Assembly: GCF_900186465.1 (NCBI RefSeq)
Contig: NZ_LT891956.1
Coordinates: forward strand, 1 to 48,372
Direction of reading: 5' to 3'
DNA: 48,372 nucleotides
DNA from: Centipeda felix
Lineage (GTDB): Bacteria > Bacillota > Negativicutes > Selenomonadales > Selenomonadaceae
Part shown: positions 16,083 through 24,386 of the stretch, piece by piece
How the letters are laid out: each line of letters opens with the position of its first letter
Position numbering within the stretch: position 1 is the first letter of the stretch
Translations under genes and position numbers: made by a program
The notes under the pieces: generated by a model
Seen by the model: only the letters and a program-made list of their open reading frames with translations
Database searches by the model: none
What the model was told of the DNA's origin: nothing

Positions 16083-16790
16083 ATGCAGGATGCGTGGAGA
16101 GCCATCTGGAACCGCAGAAAGGCAGTCACAGGCGGACTCGATGGGGATTGGAAACACGTTTTCCTCGAACTGAAGCGGCTCAATGGCTACGATGTCATGG
16201 AGGGCGGCATCTCTCTGGACGCATGGCTTGAACTGGATGCCGAGATCCAGCATCGGCTGCATCTCACGCATGGAGGCCGTGCCTTTGAGGTCGGCTGCGG
16301 TGCAGGGGCAAACCTCTACCTGCTGCAGCGTGCGGGGATAACGGTCGGCGGAACCGACTATGCCGAGGGCCTCGTCGCGATTGCGCGCGCGGTGCTCCCC
16401 CATGCCATCGAACTCTACGCCGGTGAAGCGGACGCCATTGATACAACGCAGAAATACGATGCCGTATACGCAAACAGCCTGCTCCACTACCTGACCGACA
16501 ATGCGTATGCCGAACAGCTGATGGAGCGAATGCTCGAAAAAACAACTGGTGCGATTGGCCTGATTGACGTACACGATCGTGACAAAGAAGAAGCGTTTCA
16601 CGCCTATCGCCGCTCTGTAATCCCTGACTACGACGCGCGCTACAAGGGACTCAGCAATCTCTTCTTTCCGCGCAGTTTCTTTGAGGACTTTGCCCGCGCA
16701 CATGACCTGCGCATTGTCTTCACGCCAATGCAGCTTAGGGGCTACTGGAACGCACCTTTCGTCTTCAACTGCTTTATGTACCGGGAGTAA
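16083..16790 (+). CDS. class I SAM-dependent methyltransferase of the phosphonate operon
   Basis: A 235-aa protein starting immediately after the aepX stop. Motif I is AFEVGCGAGANL (~residues 62-73), followed by GGTDYAEGL and a YANSLLHYL segment. No membrane segment is seen. Its place between PEP mutase and AEP transaminase suggests that it methylates AEP, CMP-AEP or the final phosphonate-bearing product (for example N-methyl-AEP or an O-methyl ester). This is inferred from context only; general methyltransferase motifs do not show the acceptor. Confidence 0.8.
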   Translation: MQDAWRAIWNRRKAVTGGLDGDWKHVFLELKRLNGYDVMEGGISLDAWLELDAEIQHRLHLTHGGRAFEVGCGAGANLYLLQRAGITVGGTDYAEGLVAIARAVLPHAIELYAGEADAIDTTQKYDAVYANSLLHYLTDNAYAEQLMERMLEKTTGAIGLIDVHDRDKEEAFHAYRRSVIPDYDARYKGLSNLFFPRSFFEDFARAHDLRIVFTPMQLRGYWNAPFVFNCFMYRE

Positions 16791-16793
16791 ATC

Positions 16794-17888
16794 ATGAACA
16801 TCCAGCGCAACATCCTCCTCAACCCGGGGCCTGCGACCACGACGGACACCGTCAAGATGGCACAGATCGTCCCCGACATCTGTCCGCGTGAGCGTGCATT
16901 CGGCCAGCTCATGCGCGCGCTCGGCACCGACCTCCTGAAGGTCGTCCACGCTGATGCGGCGGACTGGGCGACCGTTCTCTTCTGTGGATCGGGCACGCTC
17001 TGCATTGATTCGTGCGTCAGCTCGCTCGTCCCCGCCGGGAAAAGACTCCTCATCATCAACAACGGCGCCTACTCTGCGCGCGCGGCAGAAATCGCACGCG
17101 CCTACTCCGTGCCGCACATCAACCTGACCTTCCCGGCGGACGGTCTGCCCGATCTCGATGCGGTGGAGAGCACGCTCGCAGAGAATCCCGACATCGCCGC
17201 CGTCTACACGACGCATCAGGAGACGGGCACGGGCATCCTGAACCCCGTGCACGAGATCGGTGCGCTCGCCCACGCGCATGGCGCGGTCATGATCGCCGAT
17301 ACCATTTCGACCTATGCCATGATCCCCTTCTCCGCCGACGAGATGAACATCGACGTCTGCATGTCCTCGGCGCAGAAGGGCATCCAGGGCATGACGGGGC
17401 TCTCCTTCGTCATCGCCAAGAAATCCCTGCTCGCGGCGGCAAAGGACTATCCCGTGCGCTCCTACTATACGAACCTCGTCATGCAGTACGAGGGCTTCGA
17501 GGAGACGGGCGAGATGCGCTTTACCCCACCCGTGCAGACCGTATACGCGGCAAAGCGCGCCCTCGCCGAATACTTCGCCGAGGGAGAAACGAAGAAATGG
17601 GCGCGTCATACACGCACGATCAATGCCATCCACGAGGGAATCGCCCGTCTGGGGCTCACCGAGACCATCCCGCGTGCGATCCAGTCGGGGCTCGTCGTCG
17701 CCGTCAACTATCCGTCGGCAGACTTTGACTTCACCCGGGTGCACGACTACTGCTATGAGCGCGGCTACACCATCTATCCCGGCAAGATGCAGACGGCATC
17801 GACCTTCCGCCTGTGTGCACTCGGCGCGATCGACGCGCCCGACATTGCGGCGTTCTTCCGCGTATTCGAGGAAGCACTGAACGCATAG
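16794..17888 (+). CDS. phnW: 2-aminoethylphosphonate transaminase
   Basis: A 364-aa fold-type I PLP enzyme. It begins with the conserved LLNPGPATTTDTVK, shows the FCGSGTLCID cofactor-phosphate region and places the Schiff-base lysine at K195 in SSAQKGIQG. In a biosynthetic operon it would run from phosphonoacetaldehyde plus an amino donor to AEP. It starts 3 nt after the methyltransferase stop. No phosphonatase (phnX) is present, and the presence of PEP mutase argues for synthesis rather than breakdown. Confidence 0.92.
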   Translation: MNIQRNILLNPGPATTTDTVKMAQIVPDICPRERAFGQLMRALGTDLLKVVHADAADWATVLFCGSGTLCIDSCVSSLVPAGKRLLIINNGAYSARAAEIARAYSVPHINLTFPADGLPDLDAVESTLAENPDIAAVYTTHQETGTGILNPVHEIGALAHAHGAVMIADTISTYAMIPFSADEMNIDVCMSSAQKGIQGMTGLSFVIAKKSLLAAAKDYPVRSYYTNLVMQYEGFEETGEMRFTPPVQTVYAAKRALAEYFAEGETKKWARHTRTINAIHEGIARLGLTETIPRAIQSGLVVAVNYPSADFDFTRVHDYCYERGYTIYPGKMQTASTFRLCALGAIDAPDIAAFFRVFEEALNA

Positions 17889-17929
17889 CAACAGGAGCCC
17901 TATCGCGGCTTTGAGGAAAGGGACCCACC

Positions 17930-20083
17930 ATGCAGGACGACGATTTCAGCATATTCTGGCGCAACGATACGCACGCGCAGGGGCTCTTCTATGACCTCCT
18001 CGCACGGTCGGAGCAGGCCGCCTACGACGATGACTTTCTCATGCAGCTCGCCGCGTATCGTAAGGCAGAGCCCACGAGTGAGCGCGCCGATATCTTTGCG
18101 GCGAAGTATCTGCTCCATCACGGTGATATAGAAAACGCCGCCGTATGCGCAGAACGTGCCCGCGAAAAACGTCCACTCAACTACGAGATCTGGAAGATCC
18201 TCGCCGTCGCCTACAAAGCCCTCCACCGCGAGATGGACTCTATCGATATGCAGGGACTTTCCTACGGGCTCTACCGAGCGCCGAAACTTGCACTGAACTT
18301 GACCCCGTCCAATCTGCAGGAGGGACTGGGGCGCCTCACCATTGCACTGGGACATTGTCCGAATGCACCAACAGCAGAAAGCCGTGCCTATGTGGAAAAC
18401 GGCGCACTCTGTTTTTGCCATGATGTCTTTCTCGGTGAGGAGCTCCCGCTCACCATGCCCGCCGGCAGTGCACGGTTTTGGAGTGCGGTCTATACGGAGA
18501 ATGCCTTTCTGTCAGACCACAGCCGCCTGATGGAGGATCTGCGCCATCAGGAGTCATTCATCGGCTACGGACACCGCGATTTCCTCTTTGACCTGCAGAA
18601 GGCGACAGAGGTGCGCGGAACGGCAAAGATCGAGCTCCCTCCGGGAGAGGAGGCGATCATCCCCATCGCAGGGACAGCCATCAACCAGCCGCTCGCCGTA
18701 ACGACGGAGTCCCTCGGGACAAAGGAGGCCTATCTCGGCAAATGGGCATTCAGCTTCTTCCGTTTCAGTGAGAGTGCCACACTGCACGCCTCCGCGGATG
18801 CGCCCTATGCCGTTGGAACACCGATCCGCCTCGGTCACAGCCCGCAGCGGAGAAAGCTCGTCCTGAACCTCTTCGTCGATGGACTGTCCTGGGCGGTTGC
18901 ACGCCCCTATGCAGCGACGCATCTGCCGAATGTCATGCGTTTCTTTTCACGCGGAGTCATCTTCGATCAACATTTTTCGACCTCGGAGTACACCCTGCCG
19001 GCGCATCCTGCTATTGAGACGGGATACTATCCGCATCATACGCAGATCTTCAACGAGAAGGCAGGCTATGAGCTCCCGCTCCACATGACGACAATATCCG
19101 AGCAGATGAAGGAACAGGGCTACTACTGTGCTGCACCGCTCGCATGCACAAACGGTATTTCTCACGGCATACTGCGCGGATTTGATCGGCTGATCGCCAG
19201 CGGTTGGACACTAAACTCTGTTAACGCCGTGGACTCGGCCATTCGTCATCTCAAGGCGTTCGACGAGACCGATCTGTTCCTCTTTCTGCTCGCCAATGAC
19301 GTACATCCATACGACGCTCTTGATTTCAAGTTTGACACGGCGGTTGAGACGCACATGGCTCTCTCAGAGCGCATCTTCAACCAAAAAGTGCCTGCTGCCG
19401 CGGTGCGCCTCCCAAGTCTATACATCCATCAGGAGCAATATCTGGAGCGGATCAGGCAGGTTGACCGCAATCTTGGGCAGCTGTTCTCCTATCTGGAGAC
19501 ACACTTCAGCGAGGACGAGTATCTCGTCAATCTGTACTCGGATCACGGGGTTTCCATTTTCAACAACAGCACTGCCGCGGTGGACGTCATCTCAGAGAAT
19601 TCTACCTGCGCCGCGTGGATGATGCGCGGTGCAGGTGTGCCTGAGGGACGCATCGTCCACGACCTCACGAGTATTGCAGACATCTATCCGACCCTGGGGC
19701 ACCTCTGCGGATTCCCCGTCAATGACGACATTGACGGCCGTCTCCCCGCCGTCTTCGGGGGTACAGTCCGCGACGCAGCATACAGCATGTCAATGTTCCC
19801 GGGGCAGACGTATAAGCTCGCCGTGCGAAACCACGGACACGTACTTCGTCTGGAGACGCGTGAAGTGCTCGACGAGGACGGCACGGTGGATTTCACCGAT
19901 GCACGTGTGGGGATCTACCCGCGCAGCCATGAGCTCGATGAGAACTATGCTGAGGATAGTGCGGATCTGCGGAAATTCTTCTACCCGCGTGCCCGTGACT
20001 TCGTCCGCGAGATCGCAAACAACGGGGAGTTCTGGCCCGCGATGCGTGATGCACGCCCCACGTGGTTCGGCGGACAGCGCTAA
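17930..20083 (+). CDS. P1: TPR-like + alkaline-phosphatase-superfamily protein, subfamily A
   Basis: First of seven tandem paralogues; 717 aa. The N-terminal ~110 residues are helical and TPR-like (DIFAAKYLLHHGDIENAAVC). A family-specific middle region covers ~115-310. The C-terminal part is an alkaline-phosphatase/NPP-like fold with Asp317 (FVDGLSW), a candidate nucleophile Thr355 (SEYTLP), Asp457 and His459 (NDVHPY), and Asp538-His539 (YSDHG). The tail REIANNGEFWPAM...WFGGQ defines subfamily A. There is no signal peptide or membrane helix. Given the AEP genes around it, I infer a cytoplasmic phosphonate (AEP) transferase or hydrolase; a sulfatase role is less likely because no formylglycine CxPxR motif is present. 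Confidence 0.78.
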   Translation: MQDDDFSIFWRNDTHAQGLFYDLLARSEQAAYDDDFLMQLAAYRKAEPTSERADIFAAKYLLHHGDIENAAVCAERAREKRPLNYEIWKILAVAYKALHREMDSIDMQGLSYGLYRAPKLALNLTPSNLQEGLGRLTIALGHCPNAPTAESRAYVENGALCFCHDVFLGEELPLTMPAGSARFWSAVYTENAFLSDHSRLMEDLRHQESFIGYGHRDFLFDLQKATEVRGTAKIELPPGEEAIIPIAGTAINQPLAVTTESLGTKEAYLGKWAFSFFRFSESATLHASADAPYAVGTPIRLGHSPQRRKLVLNLFVDGLSWAVARPYAATHLPNVMRFFSRGVIFDQHFSTSEYTLPAHPAIETGYYPHHTQIFNEKAGYELPLHMTTISEQMKEQGYYCAAPLACTNGISHGILRGFDRLIASGWTLNSVNAVDSAIRHLKAFDETDLFLFLLANDVHPYDALDFKFDTAVETHMALSERIFNQKVPAAAVRLPSLYIHQEQYLERIRQVDRNLGQLFSYLETHFSEDEYLVNLYSDHGVSIFNNSTAAVDVISENSTCAAWMMRGAGVPEGRIVHDLTSIADIYPTLGHLCGFPVNDDIDGRLPAVFGGTVRDAAYSMSMFPGQTYKLAVRNHGHVLRLETREVLDEDGTVDFTDARVGIYPRSHELDENYAEDSADLRKFFYPRARDFVREIANNGEFWPAMRDARPTWFGGQR

Positions 20084-20098
20084 AAGGAAAGAAATATT

Positions 20099-22204
20099 AT
20101 GAACGACGATTTCAGTATATTCTGGCGCAATAACGAGCAGGCTTCTGCGCTCTTTTCCGACCTCCTCGCACGTGCGGAGCAGGACGCCTACGACGACGAC
20201 TTTCTCATGCAGCTCGCCGCCTATCGGGAGGCAGGCGGGGATGCCGCACACGCCGACATCTTTGCCGCACAGTATCTTCTCGCGAATGGAGATGCAGAAA
20301 GCGCCGTCATCTGCGCGGAACGTGCCTTTCGCCTGCGCTCTGTCGAGCCTGCACTCTGGGCAGTGCTGCGCCGTGCATACACAGCGACGGAACGCTATAC
20401 GGATGCGCTTGTCATGCAGGCGTATACGGCGAAGCTGCTGGACCATCCGCTCACACTCCCGGCGGATATTCCGCGCAGCGCGCTGACCCCCGAGGTGCTC
20501 GATCGTCTGTCCGTTGCCATGGGAAAACCAAGCTATGCGCCGATGGCGCTCAGCCGTATGAGCTGGGAGGACGAAAAGGGGCTGTGCGCCACGGAAGGTG
20601 TTTTTGCCGGTGAGTTTATCCCCACGACGGGTGTACATCGTCCGCCCTACTACGTCGCCACATATACGGAGCAGGAACAGCAGGGCAACAAGGCATGGCT
20701 CCTGCAGACGATCCAGTCGGCAGAGGGTTTTTCCTTCAATGTCGGTGGGGAATTCGTCTACGACATCATACGCGCTAACCGTGCCCCCGGACGCGCCGAG
20801 ATTCACTGCACCGGAGAGAATGTTCTGCCCGTCATCGGCGTGACACCGTTCCAGCGGCTACACATCAAAACAAAAAGCCTTGCGCAGGATGCGCCGCTCA
20901 ATCCCGCGACACCCAACTTCTTCCGTCTGACCGAAGATGCCTCCCTTTCCTCTGACCGTAGTTTTCTCGTGGGCACGCCAATCTCCATTGAACACAGTCC
21001 AATGCGGCGTCCACTCGTACTGAACATCCTCGCCGATGCACTGCCGTGGGCGATCCTGCGGGAGCATTTCGCCGAGTGGATGCCGAATACAGCCCGCTTC
21101 TTCGCGCGGGGAACGATCTTCGATCAGCATTTTTCTGTATCGGAGTATACCTATCCCTCCCTGCCAACCATCGAGACCGGGATGTATCCGCATCATAACC
21201 AAATCTTCAATGATAAGATCGCTACGCCACTGTCCGCGGACATCAGTACCCTCTCTGAGCGGCTGCACGCCCTCGGCTATGCGACGGCAAATCTCATGGG
21301 CGACGGCATCGGCATCTACAACGGGGCAACACGCGGTCATGACCGTATCATCGTCTCAGGATACCGCACACTCGCCTACGAGGGCGTCGAGCGAGTCATT
21401 CGCCACCTCGAAGGACTACGCGATAGTGACCACTTCATCTTTCTCCACACGATGGATGCCCACTCGTGGCCATATCCGCTCTTCCAGATCACGTCGAGTG
21501 TGCAGGCACGACTTCCTCTCACAGAGCGTCTCTCGGGCGCAGAGGGCAGCGACCCGAGCCCCTATCTGCGCGCAACGCCGCTCAGTGCTGCGGCATGCGT
21601 CCAGGGCATCCGTGATCTCGACCGGGCTCTCGGCACACTCTTTTCCTATCTGGAGCAGCACTACACACCGGATGAGTACCTCATCAGCCTCTACTCCGAC
21701 CACGGCGTTCCCATATTCAGCAAGCACCACTACATCGTCAGTCCGGACATGACACACACTGCATGGATGATGCGCGGGGCAGGCGTTCCCGCGGGGATCA
21801 CGGTGAGCGAAATGACCAGCACGGTGGACATCTATCCGACACTCGCATACCTTCTCCATTTCCCTGTCGGAGAACATGTGGATGGCGTCCTGCCGCAGAT
21901 CTTTGGTGGCAGCGGACGTGAGATCGCGTTCAGCAACTCGCTCTACCCCGGACGTACCTACTGTCTGCGCGCACGTACGCGGGCGCATACATTTCACCTC
22001 GAGTCATCAGATGCTCTCCTGCCGAATGGGACGGTGGATCTCGCGCGTGCTGTCACAGCATGCTACCCGCGCGGCGAGGAGGGGATCGCGGGACGTGAAA
22101 TTGACGATCCAGCGCTTCGTTCCTTCTTCTACCCGCGCGTGCGGGATTTCCTAATGGGCATCGCAAGTAATGGGGAGGTATTCCCGCCGCCAAAGGAGGC
22201 ATGA
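20099..22204 (+). CDS. P2: TPR-like + alkaline-phosphatase-superfamily protein, subfamily B
   Basis: 701 aa, 15 nt after P1 with ribosome site AAAGGAAAG. It keeps the catalytic pattern (LADALPW, SEYTYP, MDAHSW, YSDHG). It differs from P1 in its N-terminal signature (EAGGDAAHADIFAAQYLLAN), in the middle region (GEFIPTTGVHRPPYYVATYT) and in the end (GIASNGEVFPPPKEA). These define subfamily B, shared with P4 and P7. A and B members alternate, so they may act as a pair or on two positions of one acceptor (inference). Confidence 0.78.
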   Translation: MNDDFSIFWRNNEQASALFSDLLARAEQDAYDDDFLMQLAAYREAGGDAAHADIFAAQYLLANGDAESAVICAERAFRLRSVEPALWAVLRRAYTATERYTDALVMQAYTAKLLDHPLTLPADIPRSALTPEVLDRLSVAMGKPSYAPMALSRMSWEDEKGLCATEGVFAGEFIPTTGVHRPPYYVATYTEQEQQGNKAWLLQTIQSAEGFSFNVGGEFVYDIIRANRAPGRAEIHCTGENVLPVIGVTPFQRLHIKTKSLAQDAPLNPATPNFFRLTEDASLSSDRSFLVGTPISIEHSPMRRPLVLNILADALPWAILREHFAEWMPNTARFFARGTIFDQHFSVSEYTYPSLPTIETGMYPHHNQIFNDKIATPLSADISTLSERLHALGYATANLMGDGIGIYNGATRGHDRIIVSGYRTLAYEGVERVIRHLEGLRDSDHFIFLHTMDAHSWPYPLFQITSSVQARLPLTERLSGAEGSDPSPYLRATPLSAAACVQGIRDLDRALGTLFSYLEQHYTPDEYLISLYSDHGVPIFSKHHYIVSPDMTHTAWMMRGAGVPAGITVSEMTSTVDIYPTLAYLLHFPVGEHVDGVLPQIFGGSGREIAFSNSLYPGRTYCLRARTRAHTFHLESSDALLPNGTVDLARAVTACYPRGEEGIAGREIDDPALRSFFYPRVRDFLMGIASNGEVFPPPKEA

Positions 22205-22205
22205 G

Positions 22206-24359
22206 ATGAACGACGATTTCAGCATATTCTGGTACAATGATGAGCACGCGCAGGAGCTCTTCTATGATCTCCTCGCACGATCAGAGCGTAATGCCTACGA
22301 CGACGATTTTCTCATGCAGCTCGCCGTCTATCGTGAGGCAGCACCCGCGAGTGAGCGCGCGGATATTTTTGCAGCGAAGTACCTGCTCCATCACGATGAT
22401 GCGGAAAACGCCGCCGTATGCGCAGAGCGTGCCCGCGCAAAGCGCCCGCTCAACGCCGAGATCTGGAAGCTCCTCGCCGCCGCCGATAAGGCCCTCGGCC
22501 GCGAAAGCGATGCGGCCGCTATGCAGGGCCATCTCTACGGCCTTTACGGCGCGCCGATGCCATCGCTGGATATGGAATCACCGTCGCTGACAGAGGCACT
22601 GGATCGGCTCTCCCTCGCCATGGGAACATGCCTCAATATACCGACTGCCACGAGCCGTGCCTACGTGGAAAACGGGGAGCTTTTATTTCGTCCCGATATA
22701 TTTGTCGGTGAGGCACTCCCCCTCACCATGCCGGAGGGAAGCGCATCCTTTTGGGGTGGGATCTACGCCGAGAATGCCTGTCTGTCGGATCAGAGTCATG
22801 TGCTGACCGATCTGCGGCATGAGCGTTCCTTCTGTCGTCATGGCTACCACGACTTCTTCTTCGATCTGCAAAAGGCGCAGGAGGTCCGCGGCACGGTGTC
22901 CATCCAGCTTCCGCCGAGGGAGGAGGCGATCATCCCCATCGCGGGCACGGCACCGGAGCAGCCGCTCGCCGTAACAACGGCATCCGACGGCACACAGGAA
23001 ACCTGTCTGGGCAAATGGTCGTTTAATTTCTTTCGCTTCAGTGAAAATGCCACCCTGCACGCGCCTGCGGACAGCCCCTATACCGTCGGCACGCCAATCC
23101 GCCTTGGGCACAGCCCGCGGCGCAGAAAGCTCGTCCTGAGCATCTTTGTCGATGCGCTGTCATGGGCCATCGCACGCCCCTATGCAGAGACACATCTGCC
23201 GAACATCATGCGTTTCTTCTCGCGCGGAACGATCTTTGATCAGCAGTTCTCGAGCTCTGAGTATACCCTGCCCGCCTACCCCGCCATCGAGACCGGATAC
23301 TATCCGCATCATACAAATATATTTAATCTGCGCGTCGGATACGAGCTGCCGCTCCGTATGCCGACCATCGCAGAGCGGATGAAAGGCCTCGGCTACCACT
23401 GCGCTGCCCCCATGGCGACGACACAGGGGATCGCACACGGTCTGCTGCGCGGGTTCGACCGTGTCATCGCCGCCGGATGGACGCTGCACACGGCGGTCGG
23501 TGTGGACTCCGTCCTCCGCCACATCGACGCGTTTGACGAGACCGATCAGTTCCTCTTCCTCTATCTGCTGGATGTGCATCCGTACAATGCACGCTGGTTC
23601 AAGTGCGATACGGCCGTTGAGGCACACCTGCCGCTTGCGGAACGGTTCTTCCCGCATGACTCAGATGTGGCGAGTGTCCGTCTGCCCAATCTCCGCATCT
23701 ATCAGGAGCAGTATCTGGAGCAGATGCGGCAGACGGATCGCACGCTCGGGCTGCTGTTCTCCTATCTGGAGCAGCATTTTAACGAGGATGAGTATCTCAT
23801 CAACCTGTATTCGGATCACGGGATTCCCATGTTCGGTGATACCATCGGCGGCAGCATCGACATCCTCAGCGAGCGCTCCACCAGTGCCACGTGGATGATG
23901 CGCGGTGCGGGCATCCCCGCGGGCACCGTTGTTCACGATCTCACGAGCACGGTGGACATCTATCCGACCCTAGGACATCTCTGCGGGTTCCCCGTCAATG
24001 ACGATATTGACGGCCGTCTCCCCGCCATCTTCGGCGGCACGCCGCGCGACGCGGTATACAGTGCATCGCAGTATCCCGGACAGACGTATAAGCTCGCCGT
24101 GCGCACCCACGATCATACGATGCGCGTTGAGACACAGGATCCCGTCGATGAGGACGGAACGGTGGACTTTATGATTACGCGCGCCGGTATCTATCCGCGC
24201 GGCCATGAGCTTGAGACAGGCTGCGCCGTCGATCAAGAGGATTTGAATGCGTTCTTCTATCCGCGTGCCCGTAACTTCGTCCGCGAGATCGCGAACAATG
24301 GGGAGTTCTGGCCCTCGATGCGCGCCGCACGACCGGAGTGGTTCGGTGGACAGCCCTAA
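22206..24359 (+). CDS. P3: alkaline-phosphatase-superfamily protein, subfamily A
   Basis: 717 aa, one base after the P2 stop, with AAAGGAGG inside the P2 3' end as its ribosome site. Closest by eye to P1 over the whole length (same HHDDAENAAVCAERARAKRPL block and same C-terminal WFGGQ tail). Catalytic motifs FVDALSW, SEYTLP, LDVHPY and YSDHG are intact. The one-base junction recurs between P4 and P5, as expected if an A-B gene pair was duplicated. Confidence 0.78.
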   Translation: MNDDFSIFWYNDEHAQELFYDLLARSERNAYDDDFLMQLAVYREAAPASERADIFAAKYLLHHDDAENAAVCAERARAKRPLNAEIWKLLAAADKALGRESDAAAMQGHLYGLYGAPMPSLDMESPSLTEALDRLSLAMGTCLNIPTATSRAYVENGELLFRPDIFVGEALPLTMPEGSASFWGGIYAENACLSDQSHVLTDLRHERSFCRHGYHDFFFDLQKAQEVRGTVSIQLPPREEAIIPIAGTAPEQPLAVTTASDGTQETCLGKWSFNFFRFSENATLHAPADSPYTVGTPIRLGHSPRRRKLVLSIFVDALSWAIARPYAETHLPNIMRFFSRGTIFDQQFSSSEYTLPAYPAIETGYYPHHTNIFNLRVGYELPLRMPTIAERMKGLGYHCAAPMATTQGIAHGLLRGFDRVIAAGWTLHTAVGVDSVLRHIDAFDETDQFLFLYLLDVHPYNARWFKCDTAVEAHLPLAERFFPHDSDVASVRLPNLRIYQEQYLEQMRQTDRTLGLLFSYLEQHFNEDEYLINLYSDHGIPMFGDTIGGSIDILSERSTSATWMMRGAGIPAGTVVHDLTSTVDIYPTLGHLCGFPVNDDIDGRLPAIFGGTPRDAVYSASQYPGQTYKLAVRTHDHTMRVETQDPVDEDGTVDFMITRAGIYPRGHELETGCAVDQEDLNAFFYPRARNFVREIANNGEFWPSMRAARPEWFGGQP

Positions 24360-24386
24360 AAAACGCAGCCGAAAAAGGAAAGAGAT

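Noticed and set aside
15663-17891. 742-codon open frame on the minus strand opposite aepX, the methyltransferase and phnW
   Set aside because: It is the antisense of three clear genes with conserved motifs; GC-rich codon use keeps the reverse frame open. No ribosome site and no domain.
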